DNA of 64,000 nt from Paracoccaceae bacterium (GCA_020622085.1 JAHRYM010000001.1:372001-436000); one strand, 5' to 3'; positions 50,407 to 60,041 are shown, counted from the stretch's first letter. Translations and numbers: made by a program. The notes: generated by a model not told the origin, from the letters alone.

Positions 50407-51219
50407 GTGGCGACCGAAGAGCACAGCGAAGGACTTGCGTTCCATCCGATGGATCAGTTCAAGATCCACCCGCTGTTTCGGGAAATCGAGCCCGGCACCT
50501 GCGTTCCCGATCAAGGCATCACCGATGGCTGCCTCAAGTGGTATGAAGTGACCAACGCGACGCTGTGGATGGGGCTTTCGATCCTTGCGATCATCCTGGT
50601 CTTCGTGATCGGCACCCGTGGCCGCTCGATCATCCCGAGCCGTATCCAGTCGATCGCGGAGCTTGCCTACAACTTCGTCCACAAGATGGTCGAGGACGTG
50701 GCGGGCCACGAGGGCGTGAAGTTCTTCCCCTACATCTTCTCGCTTTTCTGTTTCATCGTCTTCGCAAACTTCCTGGGCCTGCTGCCGAAGTCCTTCGCCA
50801 CCACCTCGCATATCGCGGTGACGGCGGTGCTTGCGGTCGCGGTGTTCCTGACCGTCACCATCGTCGGCTTCGTCAAGAACGGCACGCATTTCCTGGGGCT
50901 GTTCTGGGTCACATCGGCACCGCTGCCGCTGCGCCCGGTCCTCGCGGTGATCGAGCTGATTTCCTACTTCGTCCGTCCGGTCAGCCATTCGATCCGTCTT
51001 GCCGGCAACGTCATGGCGGGCCACGCGGTGATCAAGGTCTTTGCCGCCTTCGCGCCGCTGATCCTGATTTCGGGAATGGGCTTCCTGGTAACGCCGCTGT
51101 CGATCCTGGCGATCACCGCGATGTACGGGCTCGAAGTGCTGGTGGCTTTCATCCAGGCCTATGTCTTTACCATCCTGACCTGTGTGTATCTCAAGGATGC
51201 GCTGCATCCGGGGCACTGA
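50407..51219 (+). CDS. atpB: F0F1 ATP synthase subunit a, GTG start
   Basis: A 270-residue membrane subunit with about six helices. The essential Arg lies in [14 protein letters not shown], and the last helices carry the half-channel residues. The start is GTG 50407, giving [12 protein letters not shown]. Confidence 0.96.
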   Translation: MATEEHSEGLAFHPMDQFKIHPLFREIEPGTCVPDQGITDGCLKWYEVTNATLWMGLSILAIILVFVIGTRGRSIIPSRIQSIAELAYNFVHKMVEDVAGHEGVKFFPYIFSLFCFIVFANFLGLLPKSFATTSHIAVTAVLAVAVFLTVTIVGFVKNGTHFLGLFWVTSAPLPLRPVLAVIELISYFVRPVSHSIRLAGNVMAGHAVIKVFAAFAPLILISGMGFLVTPLSILAITAMYGLEVLVAFIQAYVFTILTCVYLKDALHPGH

Positions 51220-51274
51220 GGCCAGATCCAACCAACGCAAGAACAACCAAGTTCCATCCTAAGGAGATACGGAT

Positions 51275-51511
51275 ATGGAAGGCGATATCGCTCAAATGGG
51301 TCAGTTCATCGGTGCCGGCCTGGCCGCCATCGGTTCGGGCACGGCCGCCGTCGGCGTGGGCAACGTGGCGGGCAACTTCCTGTCGGGCGCGCTGCGCAAC
51401 CCCTCGGCCGCCGCGTCGCAAACCGCGACCATGTTCATCGGCATCGCCTTCGCGGAAGCCCTGGGCATCTTCGCGTTCCTGGTCGCGCTGCTGCTGATGT
51501 TCGCGGTCTGA
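51275..51511 (+). CDS. atpE: F0F1 ATP synthase subunit c
   Basis: A 78-residue hairpin of two helices. Polar loop R41-N42-P43 contacts F1; E61 in AFAEALG is the proton carrier. There is no sodium-type signature. Strong aaggag ribosome binding site suits the high copy need. Confidence 0.97.
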   Translation: MEGDIAQMGQFIGAGLAAIGSGTAAVGVGNVAGNFLSGALRNPSAAASQTATMFIGIAFAEALGIFAFLVALLLMFAV

Positions 51512-51599
51512 TCCCGACTGAACCACTTACGGTCGGGCGGGGGGCATGGCCTTCCCGCCCAATGGCCATCAATGTAAGCACGGGTTCCTGGGGGACGAC

Positions 51600-52196
51600 A
51601 TGGCGACCGAGACCACTGGCGCGGTCACGACCGCGACCGACGCTGCCGCAGGCCTCGTGACCGAGGCCACCACCACAGCCGGACATGCCGCAAAAGCGGC
51701 CGGCAATGCGGGGATGCCGCAGCTCGACTTCACCACCTTCGGCAACCAGATCTTCTGGCTGGTCGTCGCGCTGGTGTTGATCTACCTGATCCTGTCGCGT
51801 GTCGCGCTGCCACGCATCGGCGGGATTCTGGCCGCGCGCCAGAGCACGATCACCAAGGACATCGCAGCGGCCGAGGAACTGAAGGCCAAGGCGGCAGAGG
51901 CCGAAAAGGCCTATAATCAGGCGCTGGTCGATGCGCGGGCGGAAGCCAACCGCATCGTCGCCGAGGCGCGCGCCGAGATCCAGAAGGATCTGGCAGCGGC
52001 CACGGCCCATGCGGATGCCGAGATCGCGGCCAAGTCGGCCGAATCCGAGCGCCGGATCGCCGAGATCCGCGAAGGCGCGATGGCCAGCGTGACGGAAGTC
52101 GCCCGCGATGTCGCGGCCGAAATCGTCGGCGCGCTGGGCGGCAAGGCGGATGCGAAAACGGTGGCGGCAGCCGTGACTGCGCGGCTGAAAGGGTGA
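51600..52196 (+). CDS. atpF': F0F1 ATP synthase subunit b'
   Basis: A 198-residue peripheral-stalk subunit. An Ala/Thr-rich N-terminus of about 55 residues precedes a membrane helix ([20 protein letters not shown]) and a long coiled coil. A paired b' gene is typical of photosynthetic and related alphaproteobacteria. The stop lies beside the atpF start. Confidence 0.95.
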   Translation: MATETTGAVTTATDAAAGLVTEATTTAGHAAKAAGNAGMPQLDFTTFGNQIFWLVVALVLIYLILSRVALPRIGGILAARQSTITKDIAAAEELKAKAAEAEKAYNQALVDARAEANRIVAEARAEIQKDLAAATAHADAEIAAKSAESERRIAEIREGAMASVTEVARDVAAEIVGALGGKADAKTVAAAVTARLKG

Positions 52197-52201
52197 TCGG
52201 G

Positions 52202-52759
52202 ATGAAGAAACTCTTCGCACTGGCGCTGATCGCCGCGGCCTCACCGGCATTTGCCTCTTCGGGTCCGTTCCTGTCGCTGCGCAACACCGACTTCGTGGTG
52301 ACCATCGCCTTCCTGCTGTTCGTCGGCGTCCTTCTGCTGCTGAAGGTTCCGGGCATTCTGGGCGGCATGCTCGACAACCGTGCCGAAGGCATCAAGTTCG
52401 AGCTGGACACCGCACGGTCGCTGCACGAGGAGGCGCGCGCGTTGCTTGCGTCTTACGAGCAGAAGCACCGCGAGATGCAGGAACAGGCGCAAGGGATCGT
52501 CACCAATGCCCGGCGCGAGGCGCTGGCGGCGGCGGATCAGGCCAAGGCCGACCTGAAGGTTGCCATGGCCCGGCGTCTGCAGGCGGCTCAGGACCAGATC
52601 GCATCGGCCGAAACGGCGGCCGTGAAGGCGGTGAAGGACAAGGCCGTAAGCGTCGCGGTTGCGGCGGCCGGGGATCTTCTGGCCCGGCAGATGGATGCGA
52701 GCGCGCGCAACGAACTGGTCGAAAGCTCGATCCGCGACGTTGCGGGGCGGTTGCACTGA
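52202..52759 (+). CDS. atpF: F0F1 ATP synthase subunit b with signal-like N-terminus
   Basis: A 185-residue b subunit. Residues 1-20 (MKKLFALALIAAASPAFA) look like a cleavable signal peptide, followed by FLSLRNTDFVVTIAFLLFVGVLLLL as the membrane helix and a coiled coil. ATG 52202 is preferred to GTG 52193. Heterodimerises with b'. Last gene before the terminator. Confidence 0.95.
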   Translation: MKKLFALALIAAASPAFASSGPFLSLRNTDFVVTIAFLLFVGVLLLLKVPGILGGMLDNRAEGIKFELDTARSLHEEARALLASYEQKHREMQEQAQGIVTNARREALAAADQAKADLKVAMARRLQAAQDQIASAETAAVKAVKDKAVSVAVAAAGDLLARQMDASARNELVESSIRDVAGRLH

Positions 52760-52783
52760 AGGCAAGACCACTCGAAATCGAAG

Positions 52784-52810
52784 AAAACCCGGCCAGTGGC
52801 CGGGTTTTTT
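52784..52810 (+). terminator. F0 operon terminator
   Basis: A perfect 11-bp stem (52784-52794 with 52798-52808), 3-nt loop, T-run 52805-52810. Confidence 0.92.
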
Positions 52811-52832
52811 GTGCATGGACCGGCAAATGAAT

Positions 52833-52866
52833 AAAGCCGGAGCGCGCGTTTGTGCGCGGCCCCGGC
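52833..52866 (-). terminator. Terminator of the OmpA-like gene
   Basis: Outer stem gccgg/ccggc (52836-52840 with 52862-52866) and inner GCGC stem; on the minus strand tttatt follows. Confidence 0.5.
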
Positions 52867-52892
52867 CCTTTCGTTATCTGCCGGAAAACCGG

Positions 52893-53579
52893 TTACTGCA
52901 CGGGGCGGATGATGATTTCCACCCTGCGGTTCTGTGCCCGACCCTCGGGCGTCAGGTTCGATGCAACCGGCTGGTCCTCGCCGCGGCCATAGGCCACGAT
53001 CCGTCCGGTCGAAACGCCACCCTGCCGCAGCACCGCCGCGACCGCCTGCGCCCTGCGCTGGGACAGGTCCATGTTGTAGGCGGCAGAGCCGGTGTTGTCG
53101 GTGTGGCCGATCACCTCGACGCGGGTGTTCGGATAGCGGTTGAGGTTGTCGGCCACGGCGTAAAGGTCGTTCATCAGGCCGCCCATGACCGTCGCGCTGT
53201 CGGTGGCGAAAAGGATGCCCTCGGGCATGGTCACGACAAGCTGGTTGCCGGTGTTGACGATGCTGACGCGATCATTGCGGATGTCGCTGCGCAATTCGGC
53301 TGCCTGGCGGTCAAGCTGCGCGCCGATCGCGCCGCCGATCAGCCCGCCGACGATGGCGCCGGTCGCGGCCTTGGCCAGCTTGTCATCGCCCTTGCGCGTG
53401 CCACCGATGAAACCGCCGATCAGCGCGCCCGTGACCGCACCCGCCTGCGTCTTGTTCTGCTGGCTGCCGGTGTCGTAGCCGGCGCCATAGCCCGGATCAT
53501 AGGGCGACGAGGTTGGCTGACAGGCCGCAAGGCCCATTGCGGCCGCGGTCGCAAGCAGAAGGGGAGTTCCGAATTTCAT
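52893..53579 (-). CDS. OmpA-family lipoprotein with glycine zipper
   Basis: A 228-residue protein. Signal peptide ends in LAAC (lipobox), then a glycine-zipper segment (ALIGGFIGG, AIVGGLIGGAIGAQ) and a C-terminal OmpA domain binding peptidoglycan (VEVIGHTDNTGSAAYNMDLSQRRAQ, NRRVEI). Same architecture as YiaD-type proteins; it anchors the outer membrane to the wall. The start at 53579 gives the signal peptide. Confidence 0.93.
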   Translation of the reverse strand: MKFGTPLLLATAAAMGLAACQPTSSPYDPGYGAGYDTGSQQNKTQAGAVTGALIGGFIGGTRKGDDKLAKAATGAIVGGLIGGAIGAQLDRQAAELRSDIRNDRVSIVNTGNQLVVTMPEGILFATDSATVMGGLMNDLYAVADNLNRYPNTRVEVIGHTDNTGSAAYNMDLSQRRAQAVAAVLRQGGVSTGRIVAYGRGEDQPVASNLTPEGRAQNRRVEIIIRPVQ

Positions 53580-53681
53580 GGTGCTGCTGCCTCTGAAGAG
53601 CGTCCAGATCACCTGGACAACGCATCCCCTATAACAAGGATCCATGGTGTTATTCCATATCAACGCCATAAACTCCCGGTG

Positions 53682-54578
53682 TTACGGGCAGTACCTTGCC
53701 GAATTGGGAAAGCCTCCGCCCGCCTCGGCAGCGTCATGCCGTGCCGCTTCCCATGCGAGCATTGCCCGCTTGCGGGGCAGGCCCCAGTGATAGCCCCCGA
53801 GCGCGCCCGACTTGCGCAGCGCCCGGTGGCAGGGGATCAGGAAACTGACCGGGTTGCGCCCCACGGCTGTTCCCACCGCGCGCACCGCCCGGGGGTGGCC
53901 GATGGCGGTGGCCAGATCGGAATAGGTGGTGACCCCTCCCGAAGGGATCGCCAGCAGCGCCTCCCAGACCTTGATCTGGAAGGGCGCCCCGATCATGTGA
54001 AGCCGCGCCTCGCCCCTGCCGCCAAAGGCCGCTTCGGCCCAGGCTGCCAGACGGGCAGGATCCTTGCGGAAGCGGGCATTGGGCCAGCGCCGCGACATGT
54101 CGGCAAAGGCGGCGTCGAAGCCCAGGTCATCGGTAAAGGCGATGCCGCAGATCCCGCGATCCGTGCCCATGACCAGCGCCTCGCCGAAGGGCGAGGGGAA
54201 CAGGCTCCAGGCAATGTCGAGGCCTTTGGCGCCGCAGGAAAACTCGCCGGGGCTCATCGCTTCCCAGCGCAGGAACAGGTCATGGAGCCGCCCGCTGCCC
54301 GAAAGCCCGGTCGCAAGGGCGGTGGTCATGGTGCTGTGGTGGCGGGCCAGAAGGTCGCGCGCATGGTCCAGGGCGAGGTATTGCTGATAGCGCATGGGCG
54401 AGACGCCGACCCACGCCGAAAACACGCGCTGGAAATGTGCCGCACTCATTCCCAGGCGGGCAGCCAGATCGTCTAGCGGCAGTCTTGCGCAGCCGCTTTC
54501 GGCGGCGCGATCGATTTCGGCGATGGCGCGGGCAATGACGGCGTAGTGATAGGCGGGAGCGGTGTCGTGAATCGTCAT
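53682..54578 (-). CDS. Ada-like protein: AraC HTH fused to O6-methylguanine-DNA methyltransferase
   Basis: A 298-residue bifunctional protein. N-terminal AraC-type HTH (LAARLGMSAAHFQRVFSAWVGVSPMRYQQYL) and C-terminal alkyltransferase with the active-site PCHR in FLIPCHRALRKSGALGGYHWG. The N-terminal zinc Cys domain of E. coli Ada that repairs phosphotriesters is absent, so the trigger for activation may differ. Start from aaggaggacgcc. Confidence 0.92.
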   Translation of the reverse strand: MTIHDTAPAYHYAVIARAIAEIDRAAESGCARLPLDDLAARLGMSAAHFQRVFSAWVGVSPMRYQQYLALDHARDLLARHHSTMTTALATGLSGSGRLHDLFLRWEAMSPGEFSCGAKGLDIAWSLFPSPFGEALVMGTDRGICGIAFTDDLGFDAAFADMSRRWPNARFRKDPARLAAWAEAAFGGRGEARLHMIGAPFQIKVWEALLAIPSGGVTTYSDLATAIGHPRAVRAVGTAVGRNPVSFLIPCHRALRKSGALGGYHWGLPRKRAMLAWEAARHDAAEAGGGFPNSARYCP

Positions 54579-54692
54579 GGCGTCCTCCTTGGCTGCAAAT
54601 CTAGGCTCCTGCTGTGGCCGGGGCGACCCGAAACCTGCGGGTTCTTCGGGCAATGGCTTGCCCGGCCCCCATTCGGCGGGCATAGGACTGTC

Positions 54693-55337
54693 ATGGCCAA
54701 ACAGCTTCCCTATGCCACCATGCACGAGATCTTCCGCCGGTTTCAGGCCGCAGAGCCGGAACCGAAGGGCGAGCTTGAGCATGTGAATGCCTTCACACTT
54801 CTGGTTGCGGTGGCGCTTTCGGCGCAGGCGACCGATGTGGGTGTCAACAAGGCGACGCGGGCGCTTTTCGCCATCGCGGACAGCCCTGAAAAGATGCTTT
54901 CCCTGGGCGAGGAAGGGCTGATCGAGCATATCAAGACCATCGGCCTTTACCGCAACAAGGCCAGGAATGTCATCGCCTTGTCGCGCAGGCTGATCGAGGA
55001 TTTCGGCGGCGAGGTTCCCAGCAGCCGGGCCGCTTTGGCGTCGCTGCCCGGGGTGGGGCGCAAGACCGCGAACGTGGTCCTGAACATGTGGTTCGGCTTT
55101 CCGGCGCAGGCGGTCGACACCCATATCTTCCGCGTCGGCAACCGCACCGGCATTGCGCCGGGCCGCGATGTCGATGCCGTTGAACGCGCCATCGAAGACA
55201 ATGTGCCGGTGGAATACCAGCGCCATGCGCACCACTGGCTGATCCTGCACGGCCGATATATCTGTCAGGCCCGAAAACCCCGCTGTGCCGATTGCCTGAT
55301 CCGCGATCTGTGCGCCTATGAGGAGAAGACCGCATGA
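54693..55337 (+). CDS. nth: Endonuclease III
   Basis: A 214-residue DNA glycosylase/AP lyase for oxidised pyrimidines. The helix-hairpin-helix LPGVGRKTANVVLN holds the catalytic Lys, D-residue in VDTHIFRVGNRTG, and the 4Fe-4S cluster cysteines are in CQARKPRCADCLIRDLC. It overlaps the PfkB kinase gene by 4 nt. Confidence 0.96.
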   Translation: MAKQLPYATMHEIFRRFQAAEPEPKGELEHVNAFTLLVAVALSAQATDVGVNKATRALFAIADSPEKMLSLGEEGLIEHIKTIGLYRNKARNVIALSRRLIEDFGGEVPSSRAALASLPGVGRKTANVVLNMWFGFPAQAVDTHIFRVGNRTGIAPGRDVDAVERAIEDNVPVEYQRHAHHWLILHGRYICQARKPRCADCLIRDLCAYEEKTA

Positions 55338-56341
55338 GCTCCGTTCCCGGCACCGGTCGTTATCAGGTGGTCGGCATCGGCAATGCCATCGTCGATGTGC
55401 TGTCGCAGACCGATGACGCCTTCCTTGACCTGATGGGAATCACCAAGGGCGTCATGCAGCTGGTCGAACGCGAACGGGGGGAGCTGCTTTACGCCGCGAT
55501 GCGCGAACGCACGCAGGCGCCGGGCGGGTCGGTGGCCAACACGCTGGCGGGGCTGGGCAACCTTGGCCTGCATACTGCTTTCATCGGGCGGGTGCGCGAC
55601 GATGCGCTGGGGCGGTTCTATCAGGCGTCGCTGAATGGGGAAGGGACGGCGTTCCCGAACCCGCCGGTGCCGGGGGGCGACCTGCCGACCTCGCGCTCGA
55701 TGATCTTCGTGACCGAAGATGGCGAACGGTCGATGAACACCTATCTGGGCATTTCCGCCGAGGTCGGTCCCGAAGACGTCTCCGATGACGTCGCGGGGCA
55801 GACCGACTATCTGTTCCTTGAAGGCTACCTGTTCGACAAGGACAAGGGCAAGGCCGCGTTTCATCAGGCGGCGTCGGCCTGTCACAGGGGCAGCGGCAAG
55901 GCTGGAATCGCGCTCTCGGATCCGTTCTGCGTCGACCGGCACCGGGGCGATTTTCGCCGTCTGGTCGCCGAGGAAATGGACTACGTCATCGGCAATGTCC
56001 ATGAATGGTGTTCGCTCTACCAGACCGAGGATCTGGAGGCGGCGCTGGCGCTGGCGAGGGCCGATTGTCCGCTGGTCGTCTGCACGCGGTCTGGCGAGGA
56101 TGTCGTGCTGATCCGCGGGGATGAGCGGGCCGAGGTGCCGGTTCACCGGGTCGTGCCGGTCGATGCGACCGGGGCCGGGGACCAGTTCGCCGCGGGCTTC
56201 CTTTACGGGATGGCTACCGGACAGTCACTGGCGCGCGCGGGCAAGATGGGCTGCATCGCCGCCGCCGAGGTCATCAGCCATTTCGGCGCGCGGCCGGAAG
56301 CCGATGTCGGGGCGCTGTTTCGCGCGCAAAACCTGATCTAG
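55334..56341 (+). CDS. PfkB family kinase (adenosine kinase-like)
   Basis: A 335-residue ribokinase-fold kinase. N-terminal GNAIVDVLSQ, GGSVANTLAGLGNLG and C-terminal DATGAGDQFAAGFLYG (catalytic Asp and anion hole). The overall pattern is that of bacterial adenosine kinases, but sugar kinases are close. Starts at an ATGA overlap with nth. Confidence 0.9.
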   Translation: MSSVPGTGRYQVVGIGNAIVDVLSQTDDAFLDLMGITKGVMQLVERERGELLYAAMRERTQAPGGSVANTLAGLGNLGLHTAFIGRVRDDALGRFYQASLNGEGTAFPNPPVPGGDLPTSRSMIFVTEDGERSMNTYLGISAEVGPEDVSDDVAGQTDYLFLEGYLFDKDKGKAAFHQAASACHRGSGKAGIALSDPFCVDRHRGDFRRLVAEEMDYVIGNVHEWCSLYQTEDLEAALALARADCPLVVCTRSGEDVVLIRGDERAEVPVHRVVPVDATGAGDQFAAGFLYGMATGQSLARAGKMGCIAAAEVISHFGARPEADVGALFRAQNLI

Positions 56342-57096
56342 CGCGCGGCCGAACCGCCTGGCGGGCGTGCCCGCCGGCGACGCCTCTGGCCGATCGGCGC
56401 GAACCGCTCAGCAAGCCACAGGCAGAGGAGCGCCCAGCCGGCGCCCGCTGCCCAGCCCGCAATTACATCGGTGGGCCAGTGCACCCCCAGATAGACCCTG
56501 CTGATCCCCACTGCCATCGTTACCAGAAGCGCAAGCGCGACCAGATAGATCCGCACGATGCGCCGGCTTTCCGTGCGCCCGGCCATCGCCGCCAGCGTCA
56601 GGTAGGTAATGGCGGCCATCATCGAATGCCCTGACGGGAAGCTCGCGGTTTCAACGATCGAGCCATGCGGCACCAGATCGGGGCGCGGCCTGTCAAAGCC
56701 GGCCTTCGCCAGCATCGACAGGATCTGTCCCCCGACCACCGCCCCCAGAAGCCAGAGCACGGAACGCCGCTGGCCGTGCAGCCAGACCAGCCCCGTGACC
56801 GCCACCGTGAGGAAGGTGAGCGTGACCGTGCCGCCCAGTGCCGTCAGGTCGCGCATCAGCTCTTCCATGCCCGGCGGTCCGATCGGATCGGACGGATTGC
56901 CGGGCGTCCGGAAGGCCAGCAGCACCGCGCGGTCGAATGTTGCGGTTTCGCCTTCGCGCATTTCCTCGGCGATGGTCAGGAACACCAGGATCGTTCCGGC
57001 AAAAAGTGCAAGGCCGAACAGCGGAGCCGTTTCCAGATGGCCGCGCAGCCATCGCCAGATGCCCGATCCCGGCCTTGCTCCGGCTCTGTCCTTCAT
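56338..57096 (-). CDS. PAP2-family membrane phosphatase
   Basis: A 252-residue protein with five to six helices and all three acid-phosphatase motifs: KAGFDRPRPD, PSGH and SRVYLGVHWPTDV. Members dephosphorylate undecaprenyl pyrophosphate or phosphatidic acid. It overlaps the sulfotransferase gene by 4 nt, which suggests a role in the same surface-glycan process. Confidence 0.92.
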   Translation of the reverse strand: MKDRAGARPGSGIWRWLRGHLETAPLFGLALFAGTILVFLTIAEEMREGETATFDRAVLLAFRTPGNPSDPIGPPGMEELMRDLTALGGTVTLTFLTVAVTGLVWLHGQRRSVLWLLGAVVGGQILSMLAKAGFDRPRPDLVPHGSIVETASFPSGHSMMAAITYLTLAAMAGRTESRRIVRIYLVALALLVTMAVGISRVYLGVHWPTDVIAGWAAGAGWALLCLWLAERFAPIGQRRRRRARPPGGSAAR

Positions 57097-57911
57097 GTCG
57101 ACAGCCTTGCATGCACTTCATCAAGGTCGATGTCGCCCTTGGGCATCCGGTTGTCCGGGTTGTCGAAATCATAGCGGAAAAGCTGGAAATCCAGCTTGTA
57201 TGTTTCCCACATCAGATGGCGCGACAGGTCGTCGAAATAGGCGCTGACGGGATGCTGCCGCTTCGGCCCGTGGCCTTCGCTTTCGTTGAAGCGGGGAATG
57301 TCGGCCAGATCCACCGGAACGGGAACCCGGGCCGCGTCCAGCACCGACTGCATCCCCGCATCGAAGGTCTCGGTAAAGAAGATGTGGCTGTAGCGGCCGC
57401 CATTGTGGATGAAGGTCGAGATATGGCCCGACATGGCCGACCAGTGGATGTCGGGCTCCATCGGCTTGCGAAAGCGGATCGTGTCGCGGGCAAACAGCAG
57501 GAACCGCCGGAAGCTGGCGATCTGGTCGAACTGGAATCCGTCCTCGGGCGATCCGACGTCTACGCCGTAACGCTGCGCCAGTTGCGGCAAGAGATTGTCA
57601 CGGTAGCGCCTGCCGTTCCTTTGCACGCCGGCGATCTTGTCGAAGAACGACGACAGGATGCGGCTGTAGGGATTGCGGACACAGGTGAACCGAACGGCCG
57701 TTTCGCTGCGTGCGGCGGCCTCGATCAGGGGCTGGCTGCGTTCCTGTGCCCATTTGTGCAGGCCCGTCGTCGCATCGTGGATGTCGCCATCGTAGAACCG
57801 GCCGTAATCGGAATAATGCATGATCTGGCCGATGGTCGAGCAGGCGCATTTCGGCACCACCCGGTAGACCATGCTGCCACTTTCGGTCAGCCATGTTCCT
57901 GGAAAACCCAT
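57093..57911 (-). CDS. Sulfotransferase family protein
   Basis: A 272-residue protein. VVPKCACSTIGQIM is the 5'-phosphosulfate-binding loop and TCVRNPYSRILSSFFDKI the 3'-phosphate-binding motif; both bind PAPS. The family acts on carbohydrate acceptors. No signal peptide, so it is probably cytoplasmic. The start MGFPGTWL follows a gaggg ribosome binding site; an earlier ATG at 57983 is less likely. Divergent from the glycosyltransferase gene. Confidence 0.85.
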   Translation of the reverse strand: MGFPGTWLTESGSMVYRVVPKCACSTIGQIMHYSDYGRFYDGDIHDATTGLHKWAQERSQPLIEAAARSETAVRFTCVRNPYSRILSSFFDKIAGVQRNGRRYRDNLLPQLAQRYGVDVGSPEDGFQFDQIASFRRFLLFARDTIRFRKPMEPDIHWSAMSGHISTFIHNGGRYSHIFFTETFDAGMQSVLDAARVPVPVDLADIPRFNESEGHGPKRQHPVSAYFDDLSRHLMWETYKLDFQLFRYDFDNPDNRMPKGDIDLDEVHARLST

Positions 57912-58062
57912 TCTGCCCTCGATACCGCAGGGCATGATCGCCCCGGCGCAGGCCATTGCTGCACAAACAAGGCCAACAATCAAATATAGGCCGTGTTTTC
58001 AAGGAGAGTTTCCAGTATCAGACAGGGCGCGCGGAATCCTGTCGGCGCTTGCGGAGCCATTG

Positions 58063-59640
58063 ATGGCCAGGATCGCCTTTCTGTTGTTGTGCCACAGGGA
58101 TCCGGACGGGATCATCCGGCAGGCCGGACACCTGACGGCGGCCGGGGATTTCGTGGCGATCCACTTCGATGCGCGCGCCCCGGCGGCCGACCACGCCCGC
58201 CTGCGGAATGGACTGGCGGGCAACCCGAATGTGACGCTGGTGGAACGACGGGTCAGATGCGGCTGGGGCGAATGGAGCCTGGTCGAGGCGACGCTTCGCG
58301 CGGCTGCCACCGCCGCCGAGGCCTTCCCGCGGGCCACGCATTTCTACCTTCTGTCGGGTGACTGCATGCCGGTCAAATCGTCTGGCCATGCCCATGACTA
58401 TCTCGACAGTCTCGATGCCGATCATATCGAGAGCTTCGATTTCCACACCTCGGACTGGATCAAGACCGGCCTGCGCGAGGACCGGCTGATCTATCGCTTC
58501 CCCTTCAATGAACGGCGGCACAAGCGGTTGTTCTATACCTTTCTCGGGCTGCAGAAACGCATGGGACTGCAACGCGCAATCCCGGCCGACCTGCACATGA
58601 TGATCGGCAGCCAGTGGTGGTGCCTGCGCCGCCGCTCCATCGAGTCGATACTGGATTTCACCCGTCGCCGGCGCGATGTGATGCGGTTCTTCCGCAAGAC
58701 CTGGATTCCGGACGAGACGTTCTTCCAGACTCTGGTCCGCCACCTGATCCCGGCCGCCGAAATCAGGAGCCGGACGCTGACATTCCTGATGTTCACGGAT
58801 TACGGAATGCCCGTGACCTTCTACAATGATCACCATGACCTGCTGCTGGCGCAGGACTTCCTCTTCGCCCGCAAGATCAGCGCCGAGGCCGCTGGTCTGC
58901 GGGCTCGTCTTGGGGCGCTCTATGCCTCGGATCGGCGCGATGTCGCGGTCTCGGGCGAAGGACGCAGGCTTCATGGCTTCCTGACCAGCCGCGGGCGCCA
59001 TGGCCTTCGCTTTGGCGGCCGTGCCTGGGAAGCGGGCGGCGCCATCGGTCGCGGACGGGAGCTGATGGTGATATTGTGCAAGAAATGGCACGTGGCCAAG
59101 CGCCTGACCGAGCGCATCCGCACTGATGCCGGCATCCCGGCGCATGACTACCTCTTCACCGAGGAGGACACACCCCTTCCGGATCTGGGCGGGCTTGAAC
59201 GCAGCCTTGCGCGAAGGGCGCGGCACCGGCGAGCCTTCCTTCGGCTTCTGTTCACGCATCACGGCAGCGACCGTCTGGTGATCTGCCTTGATCCGGCCCA
59301 GATCGACGTGCTGCACGATCTTGCCGCCGATACCGTGACCCTGCGGCTGCTCGAGGTCGATTGCCGCTTCAGCGACGACTATCTGGCGGGCCATGCGCAG
59401 CGCCTCGGGCTTGCGGGGACGGTGGCGCCGCCCGAGACGATGGCCGATCTGCTGCCCACCCTGCGCCGCGACATCACGCAGGAATCCGACCGCATCCGCG
59501 AGGCCGGGTTCCGCCAGATCGACCATCTGTCCGAAGCCGCGCCCGAGGATGCAAGGGCCGGGACCCTGGCGCGGTTCCTTGGCGTGACGCAACCGGTTGC
59601 ACAAGCCATCGTCGCAACCGATTATCTGTTTGCCGACTGA
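58063..59640 (+). CDS. GT14-like (core-2/I-branching) glycosyltransferase with C-terminal extra domain
   Basis: A 525-residue protein. The first 280 residues match the beta-xylosyl/GlcNAc transferase family: AFLLLCHRDPDGIIRQ, CGWGEWSLVEATL, YLLSGDCMPVK, and MMIGSQWWCLRRRSIE. The remaining 240 residues form a separate domain (possibly the DUF5928 type) with LVICLDPAQIDVLHDLAADTVTLRLLEVDC. No membrane helix. Sugar and acceptor unknown. Start from gcggag before ATG 58063. Confidence 0.85.
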   Translation: MARIAFLLLCHRDPDGIIRQAGHLTAAGDFVAIHFDARAPAADHARLRNGLAGNPNVTLVERRVRCGWGEWSLVEATLRAAATAAEAFPRATHFYLLSGDCMPVKSSGHAHDYLDSLDADHIESFDFHTSDWIKTGLREDRLIYRFPFNERRHKRLFYTFLGLQKRMGLQRAIPADLHMMIGSQWWCLRRRSIESILDFTRRRRDVMRFFRKTWIPDETFFQTLVRHLIPAAEIRSRTLTFLMFTDYGMPVTFYNDHHDLLLAQDFLFARKISAEAAGLRARLGALYASDRRDVAVSGEGRRLHGFLTSRGRHGLRFGGRAWEAGGAIGRGRELMVILCKKWHVAKRLTERIRTDAGIPAHDYLFTEEDTPLPDLGGLERSLARRARHRRAFLRLLFTHHGSDRLVICLDPAQIDVLHDLAADTVTLRLLEVDCRFSDDYLAGHAQRLGLAGTVAPPETMADLLPTLRRDITQESDRIREAGFRQIDHLSEAAPEDARAGTLARFLGVTQPVAQAIVATDYLFAD

Positions 59641-59654
59641 TGAAGGAACCTGCC

Positions 59655-60032
59655 ATGGCCTATGTCTACGATGACCAGAACATCTTTGCCCGGATCCTGC
59701 GGGGCGAGATCCCGAACAAGACGGTGCGCGAAACGCCCCATACCCTGGCCTTCCACGACATCCACCCGCAGGCTCCGGTGCATGTCCTTGTGATCCCGAA
59801 GGGCCGTTATGTGACCTTCGACCATTTCGCCCTCGAGGCCAGCCCCGAGGAAATCGCGGATTTCACCCGCACCGCCGGCGAGATCTGCCGCGAACTGGAA
59901 ATCGCCTCGGACATCGGGCAGGGCTACCGCGCCATCTCAAATGCCGGCGCGCACGGCTTGCAGGAGGTGCCGCATTATCACATGCACATCCTCGGCGGGC
60001 GAGTCCTTGGGCGGCTGGTAGAAAAGCCCTGA
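59655..60032 (+). CDS. HIT family protein
   Basis: A 125-residue histidine-triad nucleotide hydrolase (HINT-like, AMP-lysine or adenosine phosphoramidates). The triad HYHMHILGG is near residues 107-115. The start follows tgaaggaacctgcc. Confidence 0.95.
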   Translation: MAYVYDDQNIFARILRGEIPNKTVRETPHTLAFHDIHPQAPVHVLVIPKGRYVTFDHFALEASPEEIADFTRTAGEICRELEIASDIGQGYRAISNAGAHGLQEVPHYHMHILGGRVLGRLVEKP

Positions 60033-60041
60033 CCCGCCACA

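Noticed and set aside
58018-59604. A 528-residue minus-strand frame
   Set aside because: Antisense shadow of the GT14-like glycosyltransferase gene, which has clear family motifs.
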